A stretch of 64,000 nt of DNA, from contig CACDEB010000001.1 of NCBI GenBank assembly GCA_902551755.1, positions 405,592 through 469,591 of the forward strand, given 5' to 3'. The stretch comes from an uncultured Pelagibacteraceae bacterium. GTDB taxonomy: Bacteria > Pseudomonadota > Alphaproteobacteria > Pelagibacterales > Pelagibacteraceae. The notes under the pieces are model-generated. The model was not told the origin of the DNA. It saw nothing but the letters and a program-made list of their open reading frames with translations, and ran no database searches. Position 1 is the first letter of the stretch; every line of letters starts with the position of its first letter. This document shows positions 1-10,131 of the stretch, in pieces. The position numbers and the translations under genes are program-made.

Positions 1-19
1 GTATATCACTATTTTTCAT
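1..19 (-). CDS. 5' end of an unidentified gene cut by the window edge
   Basis: An ATG on the minus strand (bases 19-17) overlaps the ubiA stop codon as TAATG, the same one-base overlap used at several other junctions here. Six codons (MKNSDI) are visible before the window ends. The product cannot be identified. The only support is the coupling geometry, so this could also be chance. Confidence 0.35.
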
Positions 20-885
20 TAAAGATATCCGCCTATCAAAATATTTAAAAAAACTAAAAATCCTAAAAAATTATTACTTTTAAATTTTTTTAAACATTTT
101 TCTGGTTTTGAAATATTCAAAGGCTTAATTTGGAACATCATCAATTGTAAAAAAACAATTATGGAAAAGATAAAATAAAATACACTATAAGACATTATTA
201 CTCCTGTTAGAAAAAGAGACATATAAAAAATTAAATAACATAAAAATAAAAATAATTTTGGATTTTTTTTAAATATAATTGATGTTGATTTTACTCCTAT
301 AATTTCATCATCTTTAATATCTTGAAATCCATATATTGTGTCGTAACCTAGTGTCCAAAATATGGCTCCAAAATATAATATTAGAGGATAAATACTAAAC
401 TCATTTGTTAATGAAACCCAGGCCATTACCAAACCATAATTAAATGTAACGCCTAAAAAAAGTTGAGGCCAATAAGTAAATCTTTTCATCATGGGGTATG
501 AAAATGCAAAAGGCATTGAGGCTAAGCCTAAAATAATTGTATTTAAATTAAACTGAATTAAAATTAAAAATGCAATAGAGCATAACAAAAAAACATAGAT
601 AAGACTTTTTTTCACAGAAATTTTTCCAGATGCAATAGGTCTATTTTTTGTTCTTTCAACCATTACATCAATGTTTCTATCCAAAATATCATTAACAATA
701 CATCCTGCGGACCTCATCAAGACTGCTCCAAAAAAAAACAAAAAACAATACTTTAAAAAAATCAAGTGATCATTTGAAAATTGAAGAGCAAGTGTTAGAC
801 CCCAAAGACATGGCCAAAACAATAGCATAAAACCAATAGGCTTTTTAAGTCTTGTTAATTCTAAAAATAATTCAAAATTTTTCAT
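19..885 (-). CDS. ubiA: 4-hydroxybenzoate polyprenyltransferase UbiA
   Basis: This integral membrane enzyme attaches the polyprenyl tail to 4-hydroxybenzoate, the first membrane step of ubiquinone synthesis. Counting from the ATG at 885 (288 aa), the first aspartate motif NDILDRNID is at residues 65-73 and a second, DIKDDE, lies near residue 190; both bind Mg-diphosphate in the UbiA family. Eight or nine hydrophobic segments fill the rest. A longer reading frame reaches 927, but its extra 14 residues are polar and unlike the family, while MKNFELFLELTRLKKPIG fits a UbiA N-terminus. It is divergent from the DUF2721 gene. Length and motifs are normal, so the call is firm. Confidence 0.93.
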   Translation of the reverse strand: MKNFELFLELTRLKKPIGFMLLFWPCLWGLTLALQFSNDHLIFLKYCFLFFFGAVLMRSAGCIVNDILDRNIDVMVERTKNRPIASGKISVKKSLIYVFLLCSIAFLILIQFNLNTIILGLASMPFAFSYPMMKRFTYWPQLFLGVTFNYGLVMAWVSLTNEFSIYPLILYFGAIFWTLGYDTIYGFQDIKDDEIIGVKSTSIIFKKNPKLFLFLCYLIFYMSLFLTGVIMSYSVFYFIFSIIVFLQLMMFQIKPLNISKPEKCLKKFKSNNFLGFLVFLNILIGGYL

Positions 886-938
886 GATAATTTTCTTGTA
901 AATAACAAAGCATCGTTTCATAATCAAATTGATTCGTT

Positions 939-1346
939 ATGGATATTGATTACACAGTCACAGCTCTGATGTTTCCTGCAATTCCATTAATAATGGGTGT
1001 TTACAGCAACAGGTTTCATACCTTAAGTAATTTAATAAGAAAAATTCACGACGAACATGTATTTGAAAAACACACCCCACCTGAGTGGAAGAATCAATTA
1101 ATTAATTTAAATGATAGGATAGGAGTTTTAAAACTTACAATCATGTTTTCAGCATTTGGATTCTTATTTAATATGTTAACAGTGTTTGCGCTATATTTAG
1201 ATAAAATACTAGTTGCAAGAATTATATTTGGATCTTGTTGCCTCTCTATGATGGTGTCTATAGTTTTTTTTATAAGAGAAATTCAAATTTCAACAAAAGC
1301 TCTAAAATTGCACATTTCAGATATGGATGTACAGTTTAAGGAGTAA
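939..1346 (+). CDS. DUF2721 family membrane protein
   Basis: A 135-aa protein with an N-terminal hydrophobic stretch (residues 5-22), a charged middle, and two hydrophobic segments near 62-85 and 92-112. The pattern YSNRFHTLSNLIRKIHDE and the C-terminal REIQISTKALKLHI are typical of DUF2721, a widespread family of unknown function. The start is 53 bp from the ubiA start on the other strand, so the two share a divergent promoter region. The last 11 bases overlap the 3' end of the convergent oxidoreductase gene. No function is proposed. Confidence 0.75.
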   Translation: MDIDYTVTALMFPAIPLIMGVYSNRFHTLSNLIRKIHDEHVFEKHTPPEWKNQLINLNDRIGVLKLTIMFSAFGFLFNMLTVFALYLDKILVARIIFGSCCLSMMVSIVFFIREIQISTKALKLHISDMDVQFKE

Positions 1347-2307
1347 TAATAGCAGGTCCTAAAATTTTTCTTCCCTCTAAATCCTGATGTGCAATTGATG
1401 CATCTTTCAAAAAGTATTTCTTATATATTTCAACTTTTACTGCCCCTGATTTAACCATTTCAAAAAGTTTATTTGACGCTTCATCTAATTCTTCTCTTGT
1501 AGATGTGTAGTGAGCGATGCTTGGTCTTGTAAGATATAATCCTTTTGGTGCAATAAGTTTTCCAACATCAACAGGATCTAATTTTCCAGATGCGTTTCCA
1601 AATGAAACCATTGTTCCTCGCATTTTTAAACATCCTAATGAATTTTCTAAAGTATTTTTTCCAACCCCATCATATACCACTGGTAAACCCTCATTATTGG
1701 TTAATTCTAAAACCTTATCTTTAAAATTTTCTTTATTATAATTTATTACTTCATCACATCCGTATTTTTTTGCTAACTTAATTTTTTCGTCTGATCCAAC
1801 TGTTCCTATTACTTTGCAACCTAAACTTTTAGCCCATTGACAAAAAATTTGACCAACCCCACCAGCTGCAGCGTGGAATAAAACTGTTTGACCTTTTTTA
1901 ACTGGATATGTTTTGTGTAAAAGATAGAAAGTTGTTAAACCTTTGGTCATTAAACAAGCCACAATCTCAAGGTCTATTCCATCTGGCACTTTAACTAAAT
2001 TTTTTGTTGGATAAATTCTATGTGTTGAATATGAACCAAGAGGTGCAGCTGCGTAAGCCACTTTATCACCTTCTTTAAAATTTTTAACACCTGGCCCAAC
2101 TTTTTCTATAATCCCCGCACCCTCAAGTCCGATTCCTGATGGAAGAGGAACAGGATATAGTCCCGATCTATGATATGTATCTATAAAGTTTAAACCTATG
2201 GCTGAATGCTTTATTAATACTTCACTCTCTTTAGGATCTGAGATAGAAAGCTTTTCATATTTTAAAACCTCAGGACCACCAGTTTTTGAAAAATTTACAG
2301 AATACAT
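1336..2307 (-). CDS. Zinc-free quinone oxidoreductase (NADPH:quinone reductase family, Qor-like)
   Basis: A 323-aa medium-chain dehydrogenase/reductase. The GroES-like N-terminal domain carries GLEGAGIIEKVGPGVKNF, and the Rossmann domain begins with HAAAGGVGQIFCQWAKSLG. The cysteine/histidine zinc ligands of alcohol dehydrogenases are absent, as in the Qor branch that reduces quinones or enones with NADPH. Its start codon directly follows the stop of the pirin gene, and both follow a HAD hydrolase gene, so the three are probably cotranscribed. The physiological substrate is not readable from sequence. Confidence 0.85.
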   Translation of the reverse strand: MYSVNFSKTGGPEVLKYEKLSISDPKESEVLIKHSAIGLNFIDTYHRSGLYPVPLPSGIGLEGAGIIEKVGPGVKNFKEGDKVAYAAAPLGSYSTHRIYPTKNLVKVPDGIDLEIVACLMTKGLTTFYLLHKTYPVKKGQTVLFHAAAGGVGQIFCQWAKSLGCKVIGTVGSDEKIKLAKKYGCDEVINYNKENFKDKVLELTNNEGLPVVYDGVGKNTLENSLGCLKMRGTMVSFGNASGKLDPVDVGKLIAPKGLYLTRPSIAHYTSTREELDEASNKLFEMVKSGAVKVEIYKKYFLKDASIAHQDLEGRKILGPAIITP

Positions 2308-3150
2308 TTAATATTTTGCGAAAGTACCATTTTGATAATCGTTTATTGCTTCAATAATTTCAGCTTTAGTATTCATAACAAATGGACCCCCTCTAGCTAT
2401 TGGTTCGCCAATTGGTTTACCTGCGATAAATAAAAATTCGCTATCTTTTTCAGCTTTGACTTGAAGGTTCTTGCCTTGTTTTAACAATATCAAATTTGAG
2501 TCATTTGTTTTTTCATGATTTGTTGCGCCAACTTTAATTTGACCCTTTAACAAATAAATAAATGAATTGTGTCCTTCTGGAACCTCGCAAGAGAATTCCT
2601 TCCCATTTTTTAATACAATGTGGAAATAGATTGGTTCAACATTATGGTTTTTTTCGGGACCTTCAACATCTTTGTACTTTCCAGCAATAACTTTAACTAC
2701 TTTTTCATCATCACTATAAGTTCCAAGCTCCTTGTTTTTAATATAAATATATTCGGGTTTATTTTTTTTTAATTTTGCGGGCATGTTAATCCACAATTGA
2801 AACCCAAGTAATTGACCATCAGACATGGCAGGCATTTCAGAATGTATTATTCCTCTTCCAGTTTTCATCCATTGTACATCTCCAGATGACATTATTCCTT
2901 TAGCACCAGTGCTATCCTCATGCTCAAATTTTCCTTTAAGCATATAAGTGACTGTTTCAATACCTCTGTGAGGATGAGGCGGAAAACCTGCAACATAATC
3001 ATCTTTATTTTCTGAACCAAATTCATCCAACATTAAAAAAGGATCAATATAATCTGCCTCTGGTGTTCCTATACTTCTTTTTAGTTTTACACCCGCACCA
3101 TCTGATGTTTCAATAGATTTAACAATTTTTTTGATTTCAATATTTGACAT
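2308..3150 (-). CDS. Pirin family protein
   Basis: A 280-aa bicupin. The N-terminal cupin has GFPPHPHRGIETVTYMLKG and GDVQWMKTGRGIIHSEMP, which contain the His/His/His/Glu metal ligands of pirins. The C-terminal cupin ends in the usual FVMNTKAEIIEAINDYQNG. Bacterial pirins include quercetinase-like dioxygenases and redox-linked regulators, and nothing here separates these. It lies between the HAD gene (20 bp upstream) and the qor gene (no gap). Length and motif order are normal. Confidence 0.88.
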   Translation of the reverse strand: MSNIEIKKIVKSIETSDGAGVKLKRSIGTPEADYIDPFLMLDEFGSENKDDYVAGFPPHPHRGIETVTYMLKGKFEHEDSTGAKGIMSSGDVQWMKTGRGIIHSEMPAMSDGQLLGFQLWINMPAKLKKNKPEYIYIKNKELGTYSDDEKVVKVIAGKYKDVEGPEKNHNVEPIYFHIVLKNGKEFSCEVPEGHNSFIYLLKGQIKVGATNHEKTNDSNLILLKQGKNLQVKAEKDSEFLFIAGKPIGEPIARGGPFVMNTKAEIIEAINDYQNGTFAKY

Positions 3151-3170
3151 GGCTTTAGTTTAATTATGTT

Positions 3171-3830
3171 TCAAACTATTTCAAGTAGTCCTTTTAAATT
3201 TTTAATTTCTTTTTTTGGTTTATAATCAAGATTATCAAAATGAGAGTTGTTACGATTTACCCAGACAGCGTTGTAACCAAAATTACCACCACCTGATACA
3301 TCCCAAGTATTTGCACTCAAAAAAACAACTTCTTTGGGTTGAATTTTATATTTATTAACCGGAAGATCGTATACCCTTGAGTCAGGCTTGTAAATTTTCA
3401 CTTCCTCAATTGAAAAAAGATCATCAAAAGTAGTGTCTAATTTATTGGTATTTACTAATTCATTAATCAAATCCGGAGTGCCATTTGAAAGTATCGCGAG
3501 CTTAAGATTTTTCTCTTTTAAGTCTGTTAAAACCTCTTTTACCTCTGGGTAGGGGGATAAAACTTTATAAAGGTTAAGTAATTCATTTTTCATGCTTGTA
3601 TCTATGTTAAAAACATTAATAGATTTATCCAAACTATCTTCAGTTATTTGCCAAAAGTCTTTATGTCTTTTCATTAAACTTCTCAACCAAGTATATTCAA
3701 GTTGTGTAGTTCGCCAAAAATTTGCAAAGGCTTCCCATCTATCTCCTATTTTATGTTTACATTTCTCTGCCGCTGAATTTACGTCAAATAATGTTCCATA
3801 AGCATCAAATACTATTGCTTTAAAATCCAT
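3171..3830 (-). CDS. Haloacid dehalogenase type II / HAD superfamily hydrolase
   Basis: A 219-aa HAD protein. Motif I is VFDAYGTLFDVNSA with the nucleophile Asp9, motif II is ILSNGTP, and the C-terminal LSANTWDVSGGGNFGYNAVWVNR corresponds to the S-x-N-x-WD segment of type II (S)-2-haloacid dehalogenases. The core cap helices fit that subgroup rather than phosphoglycolate phosphatases. Substrate specificity within the family is often broader than the name, so dehalogenase activity is only inferred. It is first in a three-gene minus-strand group with pirin and qor, divergent from rsmE 35 bp away. Confidence 0.82.
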   Translation of the reverse strand: MDFKAIVFDAYGTLFDVNSAAEKCKHKIGDRWEAFANFWRTTQLEYTWLRSLMKRHKDFWQITEDSLDKSINVFNIDTSMKNELLNLYKVLSPYPEVKEVLTDLKEKNLKLAILSNGTPDLINELVNTNKLDTTFDDLFSIEEVKIYKPDSRVYDLPVNKYKIQPKEVVFLSANTWDVSGGGNFGYNAVWVNRNNSHFDNLDYKPKKEIKNLKGLLEIV

Positions 3831-3865
3831 ACTTAAATTTAATTTTTTATATTATACTATATTTT

Positions 3866-4576
3866 ATGAATATTAGATTATATCACCCAAACAGTATAGT
3901 CGAAAATACAATTAAGTTACTTTCAAAGGAACATGGTCATTATGTAGCAAACGTGATGAGACTTAAAATAGGTTCATGTATAAATTTTTTTAATAAAGAT
4001 GGGGAGTGGGAAAGTGAAATAACTTTAATTCAAAAAGATAAGGTTGAAGTAAAATTTACAAAAAAAATAAAACAAGCAAGCAATGAATCTAAAATTGAAC
4101 TTGCAATTTGTTTAGTCAAAAAAACTCCAATGGAAACAATTTTACAAAAATCTACTGAACTAGGTGTGAGCAAAATAATCCCAATTGTTTCTGAGAGAAC
4201 AGAAGTAAAAGACTTAAATTATGAAAGAGCAAGAAAAATAGTTATTGAAGCTACAGAACAATCCAATCAATTAAATCCTCCAGAAATTTCAGAAGTCAAA
4301 AAACTTAAAGACTTTCTAAAAAACTTAGATAGTTCCACTAAACTATTATTTGCCGATGTGAATTCCCAAACTGTTTTAAAAAATGATAATATCAAAAAAG
4401 GAGAAGCTTTAAGTATTTTGATAGGACCCGAAGGTGATTTTTCACCAGCTGAACGCGAGTCTATTTTGAAAGTTCCTGATGTGAAATCTTTTACTATATC
4501 AAAGAATATTTTAAGGTCAGATACTGCCGTTATAACCGCTATTTCATTAGTGAATTTCATCTATTTCAATTCGTAA
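3866..4576 (+). CDS. rsmE: 16S rRNA (uracil(1498)-N(3))-methyltransferase RsmE
   Basis: A 236-aa SPOUT-class enzyme that methylates N3 of U1498 in 16S rRNA. The N-terminal PUA-like part includes HYVANVMRLKIG. The C-terminal knotted SAM site is shown by LIGPEGDFSPAERESI and the final LRSDTAVITAISLVNF, the RsmE hallmark. QKSTELGVSKIIPIVSERTE in the middle is also conserved. It is followed by a 58-bp gap that holds the putative cox promoter. Confidence 0.92.
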   Translation: MNIRLYHPNSIVENTIKLLSKEHGHYVANVMRLKIGSCINFFNKDGEWESEITLIQKDKVEVKFTKKIKQASNESKIELAICLVKKTPMETILQKSTELGVSKIIPIVSERTEVKDLNYERARKIVIEATEQSNQLNPPEISEVKKLKDFLKNLDSSTKLLFADVNSQTVLKNDNIKKGEALSILIGPEGDFSPAERESILKVPDVKSFTISKNILRSDTAVITAISLVNFIYFNS

Positions 4577-4584
4577 TTGTCGCA

Positions 4585-4622
4585 TTAATTGAATTTGTTA
4601 ATTGAATTAAAAACTGTATAAA
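4585..4622 (+). promoter_or_regulatory. Putative cox operon promoter with a tandem 11-bp repeat
   Basis: The 11-mer TTAATTGAATT occurs at 4585-4595 and again at 4598-4608, a period of 13 bp. A TTGTTA element at 4595-4600 and TATAAA at 4617-4622 are separated by 16 bp, suitable for -35 and -10 boxes, which would give a leader of only a few bases before the coxB ATG at 4635. This is by-eye matching in AT-rich DNA; no start site is known. Confidence 0.4.
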
Positions 4623-4634
4623 AACGAGATAAAA

Positions 4635-7086
<2,452 letters not shown>

Positions 7087-7099
7087 TTATTGGCATTAG

Positions 7100-8011
7100 A
7101 TGACAACTTATAATTCTAGAGCAAAAAGTATTTCACTATTTGATGTATCCATTTTCTTAGAATTGCTAAGACTGATGAAACCTAGAGTAATGTCATTGGT
7201 GATATTTACCTGCGCGGTTGGTTTATTAACTGCTCCGGGTGAAATCAGTTTTGTTAAATCAATAACAAACATTTTCTTTGTGACACTTGGTGCTGGAGCA
7301 GCAGGGGCTCTTAATATGTGGTATGAGGCAGATTTAGATAAACTAATGAGCAGAACATGTTTAAGGCCTCTTCCAACAGGAAAACTAAAAAAAAAACATG
7401 CACTTGTTTTTGGAATAGTCCTTTCGCTAGTTTCAGTTATAGGACTTTACTATTTTTCAAACCTGCTGTCTGCTTTAGTATTACTCTTTACAATTAGTTT
7501 TTATTTATTTGTTTATACAATTTGGCTTAAAAGAAGAACACCACAAAACATAGTAATTGGTGGAGCATCTGGTGCGTTGCCCCCTGTAATTGGATGGACA
7601 ATTGTTACTAATTCTTTAAGTTTGGAAGCGCTATCATTTTTCTTAATAATATTTTTTTGGACACCTTCACATTTTTGGGCTTTAAGCTTGTATAAAGTAA
7701 GTGACTACAAAAGAGCTAAAATTCCAATGTTACCAGTTACAAATGGTATAGAAAATACAAAAAAAAATATTTTTGTATACTCACTTTTAATGCTTCCGAC
7801 ATTGGCGCTACCTTACATAATAGGTTTTGTTGGAGAATTATTTCTGATTAGCACCTTTGGCCTTACAATTTATTATATTTTATTGTGTTTTGCTTTATTA
7901 AGAACAAAAAAGGACTCTTTTGATTTACAAAAAGCCAAAAGAGTTTTTGGGTATTCAATCTTTTACTTGTTTTTTATATTTGTATTATTTTTAATTGATA
8001 AATTATTCTAA
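7100..8011 (+). CDS. ctaB: Protoheme IX farnesyltransferase (heme O synthase)
   Basis: A UbiA-superfamily membrane enzyme that farnesylates heme b to heme O, the precursor of heme A in the adjacent oxidase. It is 303 aa with multiple helices. The first prenyl-diphosphate motif is NMWYEADLDKLMSRT followed by RPLPTG; IWLKRRTPQNIVIGGASGALPP is the conserved CtaB/CyoE loop. It starts 13 bp after coxA, and its TAA shares a base with the next small ORF's ATG, suggesting translational coupling. Confidence 0.95.
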   Translation: MTTYNSRAKSISLFDVSIFLELLRLMKPRVMSLVIFTCAVGLLTAPGEISFVKSITNIFFVTLGAGAAGALNMWYEADLDKLMSRTCLRPLPTGKLKKKHALVFGIVLSLVSVIGLYYFSNLLSALVLLFTISFYLFVYTIWLKRRTPQNIVIGGASGALPPVIGWTIVTNSLSLEALSFFLIIFFWTPSHFWALSLYKVSDYKRAKIPMLPVTNGIENTKKNIFVYSLLMLPTLALPYIIGFVGELFLISTFGLTIYYILLCFALLRTKKDSFDLQKAKRVFGYSIFYLFFIFVLFLIDKLF

Positions 8012-8133
8012 TGGAAGTTGATAAAAAAATTAAAAAGAAAAATATATTTACTGCTATTGGACTTATAGTATTTATCTTATTACTTTTTATATTTACACTT
8101 TACAATGTTGGAGTTTTTGAAAGAGCCATATGA
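8011..8133 (+). CDS. 40-aa CoxF-like single-pass membrane protein
   Basis: A short reading frame bridges ctaB and ctaG exactly: its ATG overlaps the ctaB TAA by one base and its TGA overlaps the ctaG ATG as ATGA. The product has a lysine-rich head (MEVDKKIKKK), one hydrophobic helix (about residues 12-30) and a short polar tail. Alphaproteobacterial cox operons commonly have a tiny one-helix protein (called CoxF in some annotations) at this position. The assignment rests on position and topology, since the sequence is too short for motif proof. It may assist oxidase assembly. Confidence 0.8.
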   Translation: MEVDKKIKKKNIFTAIGLIVFILLLFIFTLYNVGVFERAI

Positions 8134-8675
8134 TTAGTAAAAAAAACCTAACGCCATTAATTTTATCTTTAATATTCTTTCTAATGCTGGGATTATCATT
8201 TGCCGCTGTTCCACTCTATGATTTATTCTGCCGTGTCACAGGATTTGGGGGCACTACTCAAATCTCAAAAGAAGCTCCAAAAATAGTAATTGATGAACCT
8301 GTTAGAGTAAGATTTGACACAAATGTTCAAACAGACTTGGCTTGGAATTTTAAAGCTAATAAATCTTTATACGATATAAAACCAGGCAAGGTTTATAAAG
8401 TTGAGTTTGAAGTAGAAAACTTTGGAAAAGAACCATCAAGTGGAGTTGCAAGTTACAACGTATCCCCATCAACCTTTGGACAATATTTTAATAAACTAGG
8501 ATGTTTTTGTTTTGAAAAGCAAACACTTAAAAGTGGAGAAAAAATGAGTTATATTTTAACTTTCTATTTAGATCCTGAAATGGTAAATGATCCAAAAACT
8601 AAAAACATTGATGATATTACAATGTCATATACATTTTTTTCTTCTGACTATTATAAACAATCAAAGGTTAATTAA
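8130..8675 (+). CDS. ctaG: Cytochrome c oxidase assembly protein CtaG (Cox11 type)
   Basis: The copper chaperone for CuB insertion into subunit I. The 181-aa protein has an N-terminal membrane anchor (residues 9-26), then PLYDLFCRVTGFGGTTQ and a periplasmic immunoglobulin-like domain. The copper-binding C-F-C motif is seen in KLGCFCFEKQTLKSGE, followed by the conserved YLDPEM. The start overlaps the small upstream ORF by four bases and coxC follows after two bases. Confidence 0.95.
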   Translation: MISKKNLTPLILSLIFFLMLGLSFAAVPLYDLFCRVTGFGGTTQISKEAPKIVIDEPVRVRFDTNVQTDLAWNFKANKSLYDIKPGKVYKVEFEVENFGKEPSSGVASYNVSPSTFGQYFNKLGCFCFEKQTLKSGEKMSYILTFYLDPEMVNDPKTKNIDDITMSYTFFSSDYYKQSKVN

Positions 8676-8677
8676 AT

Positions 8678-9469
8678 ATGAGCTCTAAAGATCAAAAACA
8701 TGATTACCACTTGGTTGATCCAAGTCCGTGGCCAATCTATACATCTTTTGCTACCTTAATTACTGCTGTGGGATCAGTTTATTATTTTCACTCAAAAGTC
8801 ATGTGGGCTATGTTACTTGGTTTCGCTCTTTTAATTTATGGGGCATACATGTGGTTCAGAGATGTTGTTAATGAAGCTGAACATCAAGGTCACCATACAC
8901 CAGTTGTTCAGATACATCATCGTTATGGAATGACATTGTTTATAGCATCTGAAGTAATGTTTTTTGTTGCCTGGTTTTGGGCTTACTTTGATGCCAGTTT
9001 GTATCCAAGCGCTTTTGTTGGTGGAGTTTGGCCGCCAAAAGATATTGAAGTTTTTAACCCGTGGGACATTCCATTAATCAATACTCTAGTTTTATTATTA
9101 TCTGGAACAACTGTCACATGGGCTCACCACTCTTTGTTAGAAGATGATAGAAAAGGTTTTATTCAAGGCTTATGGGCAACAGTTCTACTAGGTTTCTTTT
9201 TTACTCTTCTTCAAATATATGAGTATCAACATGCGAGTTTTGATTTTTCAGGGCACATTTACGGTGCAACATTTTACATGGCCACAGGCTTTCATGGCTT
9301 TCACGTGGTAATTGGAACTATCTTTTTAGCTGTTTGTTTGTGGAGAGGAAAACTTGGTCATTTTAATAAGGATCATCATTTTGGATTTGAAGCTGCAGCA
9401 TGGTATTGGCATTTTGTTGATGTAGTTTGGTTGTTTTTATTTGCAGCAATCTACGTTTGGGGAAGCTAA
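8678..9469 (+). CDS. coxC: Cytochrome c oxidase subunit III
   Basis: A 263-aa, seven-helix subunit that stabilises the oxidase core. The N-terminus HDYHLVDPSPWPIYTSFATL is diagnostic. EVMFFVAWFWAYFDASLYP, THHSLLEDD-like AHHSLLEDDRKG and the final AAAWYWHFVDVVWLFLF are conserved in subunit III. It follows ctaG and precedes surf1 in the operon. Nothing unusual is seen. Confidence 0.97.
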   Translation: MSSKDQKHDYHLVDPSPWPIYTSFATLITAVGSVYYFHSKVMWAMLLGFALLIYGAYMWFRDVVNEAEHQGHHTPVVQIHHRYGMTLFIASEVMFFVAWFWAYFDASLYPSAFVGGVWPPKDIEVFNPWDIPLINTLVLLLSGTTVTWAHHSLLEDDRKGFIQGLWATVLLGFFFTLLQIYEYQHASFDFSGHIYGATFYMATGFHGFHVVIGTIFLAVCLWRGKLGHFNKDHHFGFEAAAWYWHFVDVVWLFLFAAIYVWGS

Positions 9470-9474
9470 TTTCA

Positions 9475-10131
9475 TTGAGATATAAGTTTCTTTTCACAAT
9501 ATTTGTTTCTTTTTTTATTACCCTTTTTCTTGCTCTTGGATTTTGGCAATTGTACAGACTTAATTGGAAAAACAATCTAATTGAAGAAATTAATTCTTCT
9601 CTCATAAACAATCCAGTAAAATTTGAGGCTCAGAAAATTAAAAATTTTCAAAAAATTAAATTCAAAGGAAAAATCGATAATAAGAATTTAATTTATTTAT
9701 ATGGACTCAGTGATAATGGGGAACCAGGTTTTAATATAATTAAAGAAGTTGATATTGAAGGAGAAAACTTTTTAATTAACCAAGGATGGATACCAAGAGA
9801 TTTGAAAGGCAATTCATTTGATCTAAAACAATCAGAATACTTTGGTATTACAAAGTTAAAATCAAGTAAAAATTATTTCAAACCTAATAATGATTTAACA
9901 AAAAATTATTGGTTTAAACTTGATGATATAGATTTAAAAAAACATACTGGCAAAACATTTTCTCCTTTTATAATTTTTATTCAAAATGGAGAACAAACAA
10001 ACTCTTTTCCAATACCAAAAAAAATTTCATCAGATCTGCCTAATAATCACCTTAAATACTCCTTAACATGGTTTTCAATAGCGATATCAATTCTTTTGAT
10101 ATATCTATATTTTAGAAAAAAAAATTATTAA
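9475..10131 (+). CDS. SURF1 family cytochrome oxidase biogenesis protein
   Basis: A 218-aa protein with a membrane helix at each end (first about residues 5-25, last near 190-208) and a periplasmic domain between, the SURF1 layout; SURF1 helps insert heme a. FLALGFWQLYRLNWKNNLI and LINQGWIPRDL are the conserved signatures. I choose a TTG start at 9475, five bases after the coxC stop and about nine bases after GGAAG, because the longer frame from 9427 would overlap coxC by 43 bases and adds residues unlike the family. The stop overlaps the thrC start by one base. Confidence 0.87.
   Translation: MRYKFLFTIFVSFFITLFLALGFWQLYRLNWKNNLIEEINSSLINNPVKFEAQKIKNFQKIKFKGKIDNKNLIYLYGLSDNGEPGFNIIKEVDIEGENFLINQGWIPRDLKGNSFDLKQSEYFGITKLKSSKNYFKPNNDLTKNYWFKLDDIDLKKHTGKTFSPFIIFIQNGEQTNSFPIPKKISSDLPNNHLKYSLTWFSIAISILLIYLYFRKKNY

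Noticed and set aside
886..927. Longer N-terminus for ubiA starting at 927
   Set aside because: The 14 extra residues are unlike UbiA N-termini and consume the divergent spacer; the ATG at 885 fits the family.
9427..9474. SURF1 start at TTG 9427
   Set aside because: It would overlap coxC by 43 bases and adds a sequence unlike SURF1; TTG 9475 lies after a GGAAG site.
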